Origin: Phyllobacterium endophyticum | GTDB lineage: Bacteria; Pseudomonadota; Alphaproteobacteria; Rhizobiales; Rhizobiaceae | Length of the DNA stretch: 64,000 nucleotides | Assembly: GCF_003010935.1 (NCBI RefSeq) | Contig: NZ_PGGN01000003.1 | Location: forward strand, 496,001 to 560,000 | Reading direction: 5' to 3' | In this document: positions 1 to 8,008 of the stretch, in pieces | Position numbering within the stretch: the first letter of the stretch is position 1 | Layout: each line of letters begins with the position of its first letter | Program-made: the position numbers and the translations under genes | The notes under the pieces: generated by a model | What the model was told of the DNA's origin: nothing | The model's database searches: none | The model's input: the letters and a program-made list of their open reading frames with translations, nothing else

Positions 1-626
1 GTTCCCACCACCAATTGTCCGGTTGCCAGGCGAAGGGACGGTAGCTTGAAGGTCCATTTCCGCACTCTCAAGGGTAGTCTCAGCCGCCAACACAAAACAA
101 GATAGACGCCAAGGGCTAACATGGCCGCCAGGCCCGACAGCCAAACCTGATATGGGCTCAAGCCTATAATCCTGGCGGCCGAGTCCGACCTGAACAGCAT
201 GGCCCAACTGCAAAGCGATAGAAGGCCTATACCCACGGTTATTCCTGAAAACAGCACTACTTTGGCGACATCTTCGACACCCAATCCCCAGCGCGAATAG
301 AAGCGATAGCGAATGGCTCCACTACTCAAGGCGGCCAGACCCACATTATGTCCTATCGAAAGACTTACGAATGACGTCAGCGCAGTCTTGCCGTAGGGCA
401 GTGGCTTGCCGGCATAAATGAGCCCGAGTACGTCGAAGCCGGTAAGCGCAATGTAACTGGCGCTTGTGAAAGCGATTGACAACAGCAGGTGTCGAACGGG
501 AATCGAGCCAAGCGATTGCATGATGTCGGTCAGGCTGTATCTGCTGACGCCATTGTAGATCAGCGCGAGGGATAGAACAATGGCTGCCGCAACCAGGATG
601 TTCACCAGATTTTTTCTTGCCTGCAT
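1..626 (-). CDS. YbhN-like membrane protein (UPF0104), partial
   Basis: Integral membrane protein of the lysylphosphatidylglycerol-synthase transmembrane superfamily, E. coli YbhN type. The left window edge cuts it after 208 codons. The ATG at 626 follows GAGGAAG by a few bases, which fixes the start. The visible part is mostly hydrophobic, with membrane segments near residues 8-25, 45-65, 80-100, 115-140 and 155-180. A basic RYRFYSRWGL stretch near residue 106 is typical of the family. In enterobacteria ybhN lies close to ybhP, and a YbhP homologue starts divergently about 90 bases away here. Whether a cytosolic MprF-type transferase domain follows cannot be seen. The substrate is unknown. 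Confidence 0.8.
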   Translation of the reverse strand, partial: MQARKNLVNILVAAAIVLSLALIYNGVSRYSLTDIMQSLGSIPVRHLLLSIAFTSASYIALTGFDVLGLIYAGKPLPYGKTALTSFVSLSIGHNVGLAALSSGAIRYRFYSRWGLGVEDVAKVVLFSGITVGIGLLSLCSWAMLFRSDSAARIIGLSPYQVWLSGLAAMLALGVYLVLCWRLRLPLRVRKWTFKLPSLRLATGQLVVG

Positions 627-716
627 TCGCTTCCTCGTCGCGCGGTATGGTCCCGTTGACTGGATGGGAACGGAAGTACGGCAAGGAAGTTCCCCTAAGA
701 ATAAGCCAGGAGCTGG

Positions 717-1505
717 ATCATCAAGATACTCACTTACAACGTTCACAGCTGCGTCGGCAGTGACGGGCAAGCATCACCGGGTCGGATAGCCGAGATAATC
801 GCGGGCTGCGATCCGGACATTGTTGCCTTGCAGGAGCTCGATGTAGGGCGCAAACGCACTGGCGGGGTAGACCAGGCTCATGCAATTGCGGCCCATCTCG
901 GCATGGGAGTAGTCTTCAACCCGACGATCCATATCGCTGAAGAGCAATATGGCGATGCCATACTCACTCCGTTGGAGATGCGTCTGGTCAAGTCAGGCCC
1001 CCTGCCCTCCATCGGCGAGCGTCGAGGCGCTCTATGCGTGGAAGTCGTTTATGATGGCGGTACCGTAACGATCGTCAACACGCATCTGGGGCTCTCAAGA
1101 CGTGACCGTTCGGCTCAGGTGGCAGCCTTGCTCGGACCGGGATGGCTCGACAACCCCCTCAACAAATCGCCCAGGATACTTTTGGGCGATTTCAATCTGG
1201 TCCCCTCCTCGCTCGTCTACAAACAGATTACGCGCGAACTGGTTGACGTTTGGTCGGGCAGTAGCAGTCGGCCGGGCAAGACCTTTCCTTCCCGTCTTCC
1301 ATTGCTAAGGATCGATCACATATTTACGGATCGGGCCGTCCGCGTTATCGACGTAGGCGTGATCAGGACGCGCGCGGCGCGCGCGGCCTCTGATCACCTT
1401 CCTCTATTTGCGCACCTCGATATAATACCGCAGTTACACCGCCCGCAACGACACCCGAGCTTGGCCCGTCGACGGGAAGAAGTGCGCGTCCTGCCTCCGG
1501 CGTAA
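717..1505 (+). CDS. Endonuclease/exonuclease/phosphatase family protein (YbhP-like), no canonical start codon
   Basis: Metal-dependent phosphodiesterase/nuclease fold (EEP superfamily, like E. coli YbhP). The frame reads IKILTYNVHSC, then an ALQELDV metal-binding motif, NTHLGLS, GDFNLVPSS, RIDHIF and the terminal catalytic SDHLPL, so every family motif is intact. The N-terminal strand KILTYNV begins at 720, but the frame has stops at 696 and 702 and no ATG, GTG or TTG before the TTG at 828, which lies past the QEL motif. An AGGAG at 708-712 stands just before two ATC codons (717, 720), where a start would be expected. Either a rare ATC start is used or an ATG was lost. The C-terminal tail overlaps the convergent gene by 72 bases. 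Confidence 0.75.
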   Translation: MIKILTYNVHSCVGSDGQASPGRIAEIIAGCDPDIVALQELDVGRKRTGGVDQAHAIAAHLGMGVVFNPTIHIAEEQYGDAILTPLEMRLVKSGPLPSIGERRGALCVEVVYDGGTVTIVNTHLGLSRRDRSAQVAALLGPGWLDNPLNKSPRILLGDFNLVPSSLVYKQITRELVDVWSGSSSRPGKTFPSRLPLLRIDHIFTDRAVRVIDVGVIRTRAARAASDHLPLFAHLDIIPQLHRPQRHPSLARRREEVRVLPPA

Positions 1506-2846
1506 CTCAAGCAGGCGAGAATCCTCGGCAGTCACATCGCCGAGACGCACTGCGCTGCCTGCCTTGACGGGACGAACCAGCCTTCGATTGGCGACGAGAT
1601 AGAACGGTGCCGGTTGTTCAGACTCCAAAGGCCTGGCCGGAACAAGTGCCGACGATATATCCTTGATCGCGTGATGATGACCAACAGCCGTCAATATTGT
1701 TCCGGCGTCGAGATCGGCGTCGGCGATCGCTATCAGGTCGAAGCGCGGCTGCGGCTCCCTAGCGCCACTGGAACGACCATTCACTGCAGCTTCGAGAACA
1801 CTTGTGGCTGCCTCGAGACCAAGAAGATGGCGCGGCAGATAGATCATTGCCGTTGTACCATTGCGGCTGATTACATGTCCCTTTCCAGCAAGAAGCTCCC
1901 AGCTCACCTCATCTTCACATCTGACAACGATGAAAACGCCGCCTGCGAAACTGACTTCGCCGGGGAGGCGCAGGCAGTGGAAGACGTCCATCCGCCGTTC
2001 CCCGTTAAGAAGCCCCCCGTCTGTTCGCGTGGAGAAGAAGGTCGGAACCTCCGAAATTCGCGCGATCGGACAATGAAGCTCCGGACGGTCAGGCGAGACA
2101 TTGACCGAGTGAGAGACGACGGCAAGTTCGCAAAGATCGGGAACCGCTCGCTGGGGCAGTTTAGACGCCGCAGCCGATCTGGCCGCGACGAGTTCAGCAA
2201 CGTCTCGCCCGCCAAGTTCGAAATGCCCGGCGAACCCTGGAGCGGGAACAGAAATACCGTTGCTGGTCAATGTTTCCGTTGCCGGGTCGAACACAAAATC
2301 ATACTCACTCGACTTTCCGGCACAGATTATCTCAAAACCGAGAATTTCTGCCCAAGTGACGAGGCCGATAAGAAGGCTTGGCTGATCGCCGTCAACAGGC
2401 GTGACCACTCGCCCGTTGCCGGCGGCCATTTTTGCCAGACCTGGACCCACCACGCTGTCTACCTCCTTGGAAACCAGTGCGACGTGTTTGCCTGCTGCGA
2501 TGGCAAGTTGAGCGTGACCGGCACCGGCTTCAGGGTGTCCGGTGGCTTCGACCAGAACATCGAACGGCAAATGAACAACATGTTGCAAGTCGCCGGCTGC
2601 GATGGGGCGACCGCTGTTCCAGGCTGCGCTTGCTTCGTCCCTGTTGCAGCACTCGGCGACGTCGTCCAGCCCAACGGATCGTAGGGCAGCGGCGGCAGTA
2701 TCGACGTCGATGTCGACAGCGATGCGGGTCTCCATAAGCGGAACGTGCAAACTTTGCGCGAGAAAGCTGCGCCCAAAACCGCCCGTGCCAACGATACAGA
2801 CCTCAACCGGCTTGGCCGCGCCAGCGAAGTGGTCATGATAATTCAT
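1434..2846 (-). CDS. DRL/COG4091-family NAD(P)-dependent oxidoreductase with C-terminal SAF domain
   Basis: A 470-residue protein of the family annotated as predicted homoserine dehydrogenase. It has an N-terminal Rossmann fold (GTGGFG at residues 20-25), a central oxidoreductase domain and a C-terminal SAF-like region near residues 375-460. From family knowledge, the Brucella DRL enzyme of this group replaces Dxr in the MEP pathway, while many paralogues are unassigned. The ATG at 2846 is preferred over 2855 because AAAGGG lies about nine bases before it. The gene ends the minus-strand run pdxA2-tctC-tctB-tctA, so a role in catabolising the imported acid is more likely than isoprenoid synthesis. 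The substrate is not evident. Its end overlaps the YbhP-like gene. Confidence 0.7.
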   Translation of the reverse strand: MNYHDHFAGAAKPVEVCIVGTGGFGRSFLAQSLHVPLMETRIAVDIDVDTAAAALRSVGLDDVAECCNRDEASAAWNSGRPIAAGDLQHVVHLPFDVLVEATGHPEAGAGHAQLAIAAGKHVALVSKEVDSVVGPGLAKMAAGNGRVVTPVDGDQPSLLIGLVTWAEILGFEIICAGKSSEYDFVFDPATETLTSNGISVPAPGFAGHFELGGRDVAELVAARSAAASKLPQRAVPDLCELAVVSHSVNVSPDRPELHCPIARISEVPTFFSTRTDGGLLNGERRMDVFHCLRLPGEVSFAGGVFIVVRCEDEVSWELLAGKGHVISRNGTTAMIYLPRHLLGLEAATSVLEAAVNGRSSGAREPQPRFDLIAIADADLDAGTILTAVGHHHAIKDISSALVPARPLESEQPAPFYLVANRRLVRPVKAGSAVRLGDVTAEDSRLLELRRRQDAHFFPSTGQARVSLRAV

Positions 2847-2892
2847 CGAAACCATCCCTTTAAATTTCTAGGAAGCAGGCGAAGTTCGAACG

Positions 2893-4413
2893 TCAAGCCT
2901 TGGCGGACTGCCCCGCACGGCGGCGAGAACCACGTAGCCCGATCGCAGTGGCAATCAGAGGCCAAACAAGCATGAGAAGTCCGAGCGCCATGATCGCGCT
3001 GACGAGCGGGTTGGACCAGAAGATGGTCAAGGACCCGTTCGACATGAGCATGGATTGGCGAAAGGCATCCTCTGCCTTGTCCCCGAGGACCATTGCAAGC
3101 ACCAAGGGAGCAATCGGGTAGTCCAGCTTCTTGAAGAGATAGCCGAATACACCGAACCCGAGGACAAGCCACAAATCGAAAGTAGAATTGGCAATCTGAT
3201 AGGCGCCGGAGAAGATGATAGCGACGATCACGGGCCCAACTATGGAGAAGGGCACGCGCAAGATAGAGGCGTAAAGCGGCACTGTCGTAAGCACCAGTAG
3301 AACTGCAACCACATTGCCGATGTACATCGATGCGATCAGTCCCCAGACAAAATCCGGACGATCGATAAAGAGCATGGGCCCCGGCGTCAGGCCCCAGATC
3401 ATCAGCCCGCCCATCATCACAGCAGCCGTTGCTGATCCCGGAACCCCTAAGGCAAGCATGGGCAACAATGCGGACGTCCCGGCCGAATGATCGGCAGTTT
3501 CCGGCGATACGATGCCGCGCGGGTCGCCCTTGCCGAATTGAGATTTGTCCTTGGCGAAACGCCGGGCCAGACCATAGCTCATGAAAGACGCCGCGGTCGG
3601 GCCGGCCGGCGTTATTCCCATCCAGATGCCGATGATTGTCGAGCGCAGGATCGACCAGCCGTAGCGCGGCATTTCCTTCAGCGTCCGCACCACGTCGATC
3701 GCCCTAACCCGCGCCTTGATACCTTCGAATCTCAGCCCTTCCTCGGTGGTCAGCAGCAATTCCCCCAACCCGAACAGCCCCATCACGGCGACCAGGAAGG
3801 AGACGCCCTTGATGAGATCTGTGAGGCCAAAGGTCAGTCGCAATCCGCCGGAAATCGTATCCATGCCGACTGTAGCGAAGGCGAAGCCCAGCATCATCAT
3901 TACCAATGTCTTGGCCGCTGAGTTGGAGCCCATGCCAATGAAGCTTGCAAAGGCCAAAAAGTAGACCGCGAAGAACTCTGGCGATGAGAATTGCAGCGCG
4001 AAGCGGGCAACCCAGCTTGACAGCAATGTGATCATCATCACGCCAGCGAGCGCTCCAATCCCGGCTGACATGAAGGCGAGCGTTAGAGCGCGCGTCGCCT
4101 GCCCGCTGCGGGCCATCGGATAACCGTCGAACGTCGTCGCGACAGAGGAAGGCTCGCCGGGGATGTTGAAGAGTATTGAGGTGGTCGATCCGCCGAAGAG
4201 TGCACCCCAGTACATACAGGAGAGAAGTATGATGGCCGAGATTGGATCCATCGTGAAGGTGAGCGGCAAAAGCAGGGAAACGCCATTGGGGGCGCCCAGA
4301 CCCGGCAGCACACCAACGAGGATGCCAAGCATAACCCCCGCTATCATGATGACGATGTGGTGCATGGTAATGACAGTGGCGAAACCATCCATCAAGTAGC
4401 CGAAATTGCCCAT
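2893..4413 (-). CDS. tctA: TTT family transporter, large membrane subunit TctA
   Basis: The large, roughly 12-helix subunit of a tripartite tricarboxylate (TTT) transporter, which imports carboxylates with a periplasmic binding protein. Family signatures are clear: GVLPGLGAPNG near residue 30, the GGSTTSILFNIPGEPSSVAT block near residue 73, and a second GITPAGPTAASF region with SAGTSALLPMLALGVPGSAT. The ATG at 4413 (506 aa) follows GGGAGGAACC; a longer frame from 4527 would read through the intergenic spacer. It lies 49 bases after tctB and 46 bases before the DRL gene, so all are probably one transcript. The substrate is likely a sugar acid, judging from the neighbours. Confidence 0.92.
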   Translation of the reverse strand: MGNFGYLMDGFATVITMHHIVIMIAGVMLGILVGVLPGLGAPNGVSLLLPLTFTMDPISAIILLSCMYWGALFGGSTTSILFNIPGEPSSVATTFDGYPMARSGQATRALTLAFMSAGIGALAGVMMITLLSSWVARFALQFSSPEFFAVYFLAFASFIGMGSNSAAKTLVMMMLGFAFATVGMDTISGGLRLTFGLTDLIKGVSFLVAVMGLFGLGELLLTTEEGLRFEGIKARVRAIDVVRTLKEMPRYGWSILRSTIIGIWMGITPAGPTAASFMSYGLARRFAKDKSQFGKGDPRGIVSPETADHSAGTSALLPMLALGVPGSATAAVMMGGLMIWGLTPGPMLFIDRPDFVWGLIASMYIGNVVAVLLVLTTVPLYASILRVPFSIVGPVIVAIIFSGAYQIANSTFDLWLVLGFGVFGYLFKKLDYPIAPLVLAMVLGDKAEDAFRQSMLMSNGSLTIFWSNPLVSAIMALGLLMLVWPLIATAIGLRGSRRRAGQSAKA

Positions 4414-4462
4414 TTTCTGGTTCCTCCCAACCCGATCTTCTTCGCGCAACCCGCCGAATGGA

Positions 4463-4963
4463 TCAGTAGATGCCGAGCCAGTTTTCAACCGGGCCCTTGA
4501 GCAGCGGGACCTGAAAACCAATCTCAAAAACGATGTAAAACAGCGCTGAAACGGCCAGAGCCGCGAGGATGCAGATCCACCAGCGGTAGCCTCCTTGCCA
4601 TTTCATCGACGCGAAAATGTACAGCGCAGTACCAATATAAAGGCCCAGGAACAGCGAAACGATGAGGAAGGCGACAATTGGCAGGAAGAAGCCAAAAACC
4701 GACCTGGCTCTCTTGCCATCAATGAATATTTCGCCCCTGAACCTGGACAGGAAAATGCTGCGAAGCAAGGTTACGAGACTGCCGAGAATAATCAGCACAC
4801 CGATGTAGAAGGGGAAATAACCCGCGCCGGGGCCCATCTCGCTCCAGCCGATACCGCTTCGCCAGGAGCCATAGCAAACCGAAAGTCCTGCGGCCGAAGT
4901 CAGGAGCGCAGTGACGATCTCCATCGTCCTTCGGGATACGGAACCCTTGTCAAACTCGGCCAT
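4463..4963 (-). CDS. tctB: TTT family transporter, small membrane subunit TctB
   Basis: Small membrane subunit of the TTT importer, 166 residues, four predicted helices (near residues 15-33, 48-68, 90-112 and 130-150). The sequence is poorly conserved, as is usual for TctB, and assignment rests on size, topology, the GAGYFPFYIG-like segment and its place between tctC and tctA. The ATG at 4963 follows GGGAGGCGCGC. A perfect 11-bp hairpin separates it from tctC upstream. Confidence 0.88.
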   Translation of the reverse strand: MAEFDKGSVSRRTMEIVTALLTSAAGLSVCYGSWRSGIGWSEMGPGAGYFPFYIGVLIILGSLVTLLRSIFLSRFRGEIFIDGKRARSVFGFFLPIVAFLIVSLFLGLYIGTALYIFASMKWQGGYRWWICILAALAVSALFYIVFEIGFQVPLLKGPVENWLGIY

Positions 4964-4988
4964 GCGCGCCTCCCAAGCGTTGTAGAGG

Positions 4989-5014
4989 TTCGGGACGCAA
5001 ATGTGCGTCCCGAA
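4989..5014 (-). terminator. Intercistronic hairpin between tctC and tctB
   Basis: Perfect 11-bp inverted repeat (TTCGGGACGCA, loop of four, TGCGTCCCGAA) directly after the binding-protein gene. No U-tract follows on the minus strand, so it more likely stabilises the tctC message or causes partial termination than ends the transcript. This would give more binding protein than permease. Confidence 0.6.
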
Positions 5015-5020
5015 ATGATC

Positions 5021-6004
5021 TTATTTCACCAGCCAACCTTCGCGCTGCAGCACCTTGCGAACATTCTCGCGGTCAGCGGTCTGGTAGGCATTGAAGTCAT
5101 CACCCGCCATGAACTTCGATGTCTGAGATGTCTTGGCAACGTAATCTGCCCATTCAGGAGTTTCCGACACCTTCTTCAGAACGTCCCTATAAAACGCAAC
5201 GACATCGTCCTCGACTCCGGCAGGCAGCCAGACAGTGCGCGGCATACGGTAACTGTCGATCGCCAGGCCAGCTTCTGCGCAGGTTGGGATATCGTGCCAG
5301 CCCTTGCCATCATGTACTGCCGTGCCCTTTGGAAAACGGTCAGGCCGGAAAACACAAAGCGGCTTCACCATGCCGGCCTGCCACTGGCCGCGGTTCTCAT
5401 TTGGATTGTTCACATTGGCATCGATGTGACCGCCGGCAAGCTGCACAGCAGCCTCGCCGCCACTTTTGAACGGAATATAGCGGAACTCCGCCCCCGCGGT
5501 CGCCGCGATCGTGGATACGAGGATTTGGTCAGTATCCTTGGACTGGCTGCCGCCGAACTGTACTGCCTTCGGCTCGGCTTTCGCTGCAGCAACAAAATCC
5601 TTGATATTGTTGAATTTGGATTCACCGTTGACCCATACGATAAATTCATCGAGCGCCAAGGCAGCTACGGGCGTTAGATCCTCAGGGGCGTAGGGAACGT
5701 CAGCTACGCTGGGAAGCAGATATTCATTGTTGGTGCCGAAGGTCAGCTTGTAAGGATCACCCTTGTAACCCGCGGCGTAAACAAAGCCTTCCGCTCCGCT
5801 GCCGCCGCCCTTGTTCGTAACCACTACCGGTGCCTTCATCAACTTGTGCTTGGAGATGATCGATTGCACGGTGCGGGCGAAATTGTCTGTGCCGCCACCC
5901 GGCCCGGATGTTACGACGAATTCGACAGGACGTGTCGGCTCGAAAGCCAGCGCAGGCGCTGCCATGGTCATTGCAAGCAATGCCAGAGTGATTTTTCTCA
6001 ACAT
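5021..6004 (-). CDS. tctC: TTT family transporter, periplasmic binding protein TctC (Bug family)
   Basis: Extracytoplasmic solute receptor of the TctC/Bug family, 327 residues, with a signal peptide over residues 1-20 (MLRKITLALLAMTMAAPALA). It carries the usual PTRPVEFVVTSGPGGGTDNF start of the mature protein. The ATG at 6004 follows GGGAGGACCC; an upstream alternative at 6040 would put charged residues before the signal peptide and is rejected. It lies 77 bases downstream of pdxA2. Bug proteins bind small carboxylates, and a tetronate or a related hydroxy acid would suit the surrounding enzymes, but the ligand cannot be read from sequence. Confidence 0.92.
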   Translation of the reverse strand: MLRKITLALLAMTMAAPALAFEPTRPVEFVVTSGPGGGTDNFARTVQSIISKHKLMKAPVVVTNKGGGSGAEGFVYAAGYKGDPYKLTFGTNNEYLLPSVADVPYAPEDLTPVAALALDEFIVWVNGESKFNNIKDFVAAAKAEPKAVQFGGSQSKDTDQILVSTIAATAGAEFRYIPFKSGGEAAVQLAGGHIDANVNNPNENRGQWQAGMVKPLCVFRPDRFPKGTAVHDGKGWHDIPTCAEAGLAIDSYRMPRTVWLPAGVEDDVVAFYRDVLKKVSETPEWADYVAKTSQTSKFMAGDDFNAYQTADRENVRKVLQREGWLVK

Positions 6005-6081
6005 ATTGGGTCCTCCCGGTAGTTGAACCGCCCGCCGCAAGCTCCTACCCCGGCGGTTCGGCTCTGTTTCGTGTTGATCGT

Positions 6082-7128
6082 TTATGCGACGCCTTTCAAT
6101 GTACCCTGCCGCGCAGCCATTCTCGCCGCCAGCAGTACTGCTTCGCGCGAAGCTCCTACGTCGGCGATGCCCCGGCCGGCGATGTCGTAGGCAGTGCCAT
6201 GAGCCGGCGTGCAGAGCGGAAAAGGTAAGCCACCCATCATCGTCACGCCTTTGTCGAATCCCATCATCTTCATCGCGATCTGACCTTGGTCGTGATACAT
6301 CGTCAGCACCGCGTGGAAGCCCTCCTTCACGGCACGAAGAAAGACAGTATCAGCCGGAAAGGGACCCTCGACGGCATGGCCTTTGGCTTTTGCGCGGGCG
6401 ACGGCGGGCTCGATGATCTCGATCTCCTCCATTCCGAAGCTGCCCCCATCGCCGGCGTGGGGGTTGAGCCCCGCGACCGCAATCCTGGGCGTGTCAATTC
6501 CGGCGAGACGCAGGCAAGTCTCGGTCAATTCTATTTCGGCGAGTATCGCATCCTCGTTGATATGGGCCGACACTGCCGATAACGGAATATGTGAGGTCAC
6601 CCGCGCGTTCCATATACGGTCGAGTACATTGAACTCGCGCATCCGGCCCTTGAACGAGAGAACATCGGAAACGAATCGAATCTCGTCGTCGTAGTTCGGG
6701 TAGGCGAAACGCATCGCCTTTTTATTGAATGGGGTAAAGCACACACCATCGACGCGGCCTTCATTGGCCAAGAGCAGTGCGAAGCGAAAGTTCTCCGTCG
6801 CAAAGGTGCCACCGGCAAGTGTTGCTTCACCGCGGATCACGTCAGCAGGATCGAGGTGTTCAAGGTCGACAAAGACAGGCCGTGCTGCAGGTTCGACCGA
6901 GAAATCATCTGCTTTGCGGTAATCAAGATCGAGCACGACATCTGCGACAGCACTGCCCTCTTCCAGAATGCGACGATCGCCGATCACCACGAAATGAGCC
7001 GCCTGCTTGAGCTCTGGCAACGATAGTATTTTGGCGGTCAACTCCGCACTGATGCCGGCGGGATCTCCCATGGCTAGCGCCAGGACAGGCCGATTTCTGC
7101 TAACGTCGACAGCTTCAGCAAGCGCCAT
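6082..7128 (-). CDS. pdxA2: PdxA2-type 4-phospho-D-threonate 3-dehydrogenase (PdxA family)
   Basis: PdxA-family NAD-dependent, metal-dependent oxidative decarboxylase. The conserved ligands are present: TSHIPL, the TMYHDQGQ motif and TPAHGTAYDIAG. PdxA proper makes vitamin B6 from 4-phosphohydroxythreonine. The PdxA2 subgroup turns 4-phospho-D-threonate or -erythronate into DHAP and CO2, and PdxA2 is preferred here because no pdx genes are near and the gene heads a TTT operon. The ATG at 7128 has GGAGGA upstream; a GTG at 7155 would translate the ribosome-binding site itself. The gene is divergent from a GntR regulator. No kinase belongs to this module, so the phosphorylated substrate must come from elsewhere. 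Confidence 0.82.
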   Translation of the reverse strand: MALAEAVDVSRNRPVLALAMGDPAGISAELTAKILSLPELKQAAHFVVIGDRRILEEGSAVADVVLDLDYRKADDFSVEPAARPVFVDLEHLDPADVIRGEATLAGGTFATENFRFALLLANEGRVDGVCFTPFNKKAMRFAYPNYDDEIRFVSDVLSFKGRMREFNVLDRIWNARVTSHIPLSAVSAHINEDAILAEIELTETCLRLAGIDTPRIAVAGLNPHAGDGGSFGMEEIEIIEPAVARAKAKGHAVEGPFPADTVFLRAVKEGFHAVLTMYHDQGQIAMKMMGFDKGVTMMGGLPFPLCTPAHGTAYDIAGRGIADVGASREAVLLAARMAARQGTLKGVA

Positions 7129-7190
7129 GAAAAGTTCTCCTCCGATGATCGCCACTGATTACCCGCAAAATTCCGACGGCGCAAGTATTT

Positions 7191-7198
7191 TGTATACA
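7191..7198. promoter_or_regulatory. Probable GntR operator TGTATACA
   Basis: A perfect 8-bp palindrome TGTATACA in an A+T-rich stretch (TTTTGTATACAGTATAAAA) in the divergent gap between pdxA2 and the GntR gene. TTGTATACAA-type sites are usual for FCD-class GntR repressors. It lies 63 bases upstream of the pdxA2 start, so binding could block that promoter. Confidence 0.55.
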
Positions 7199-7297
7199 GT
7201 ATAAAACATTATGTATGGGAACCCGTATCATTTTGCCGGATTCGATGCGAAACTGAGCCCGATTCCGGCTCGCTAGGAGCCTTGCAGGAGAGAGATA

Positions 7298-7981
7298 ATG
7301 GCCTCTGAAGTGTTCGAACCGGTTGGAAAGCGCACAGTTGCCACGATCTCGCGGCAGTCGCTGCACGGTGAGATAGTAACGCGGCTGCGCGACATGATCA
7401 TCGAGGGGGAGCTGCAGCCCGGAGAGCGGATATATGAAAATCAGCTGGGCGAAGAGTTGGGCGTCTCCCGCACGCCTTTACGCGAGGCTTTGAAATTTCT
7501 CGCCAGCGAAGGGCTGGTCGAACTGGTGCCAAGCCGCGGGGCAGTGGTCAAGCGGTTTTCTGCCAAGGACGTTGAGGACATGCTTATAGTCATCCGCTCC
7601 CTGGAGATGCTTGCCGGACGCCTGGCATGCGTGCAGGCCAGTGATGAAGATATCGCAAGGATACGCCAGCTTCACGATGCGATGGTGAACCATTACAGCC
7701 GGGGCGAAAGGCTCGAATATTACAAATTAAATCAGCAGATCCATACGGGAATCGTCTCCTTGGCCAATAGCGCGCCGCTTGCCGAGGTCCATGGGCTGTT
7801 GCAGTCGCGTGTCAAGCGCATCCGCTTCATCGGGCATGAGGGAGCGGAGCGCTGGGCAGGTGCCGTCGCCGAACATGAGCGCATTATCGGCGCGCTGGAA
7901 GCTCGAGACGCCGAAACATTGGCCCGTGAACTGGATACTCACCTCGTCAACGGCTGGGAACGGGTGAAGTCGGTCGTCTGA
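7298..7981 (+). CDS. GntR family regulator, FCD (FadR) subfamily
   Basis: DNA-binding regulator of 227 residues. The N-terminal winged helix-turn-helix covers residues 20-85 (GEELGVSRTPLREALKFLAS). The C-terminal all-helical FCD ligand domain covers residues 95-220 and usually binds a carboxylate through a metal held by Asp and His residues (HDAMVNHY, NQQIHTGI and EHERIIGAL are visible). The ATG at 7298 follows AGGAGAGAGATA. It is divergent from the pdxA2-tctCBA-DRL operon and is most likely its substrate-sensing repressor. It converges on otnC with a 27-base gap. Confidence 0.9.
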   Translation: MASEVFEPVGKRTVATISRQSLHGEIVTRLRDMIIEGELQPGERIYENQLGEELGVSRTPLREALKFLASEGLVELVPSRGAVVKRFSAKDVEDMLIVIRSLEMLAGRLACVQASDEDIARIRQLHDAMVNHYSRGERLEYYKLNQQIHTGIVSLANSAPLAEVHGLLQSRVKRIRFIGHEGAERWAGAVAEHERIIGALEARDAETLARELDTHLVNGWERVKSVV

Positions 7982-8008
7982 TTTGGCGGCCAAAATCGTT
8001 CGGCACTG

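Noticed and set aside
1614-2684. Plus-strand open frame of 356 codons
   Set aside because: Lies fully antisense to the DRL gene, has a low-complexity, Arg/Cys-rich composition and no family motif; it is a shadow of the codon bias of the real gene.
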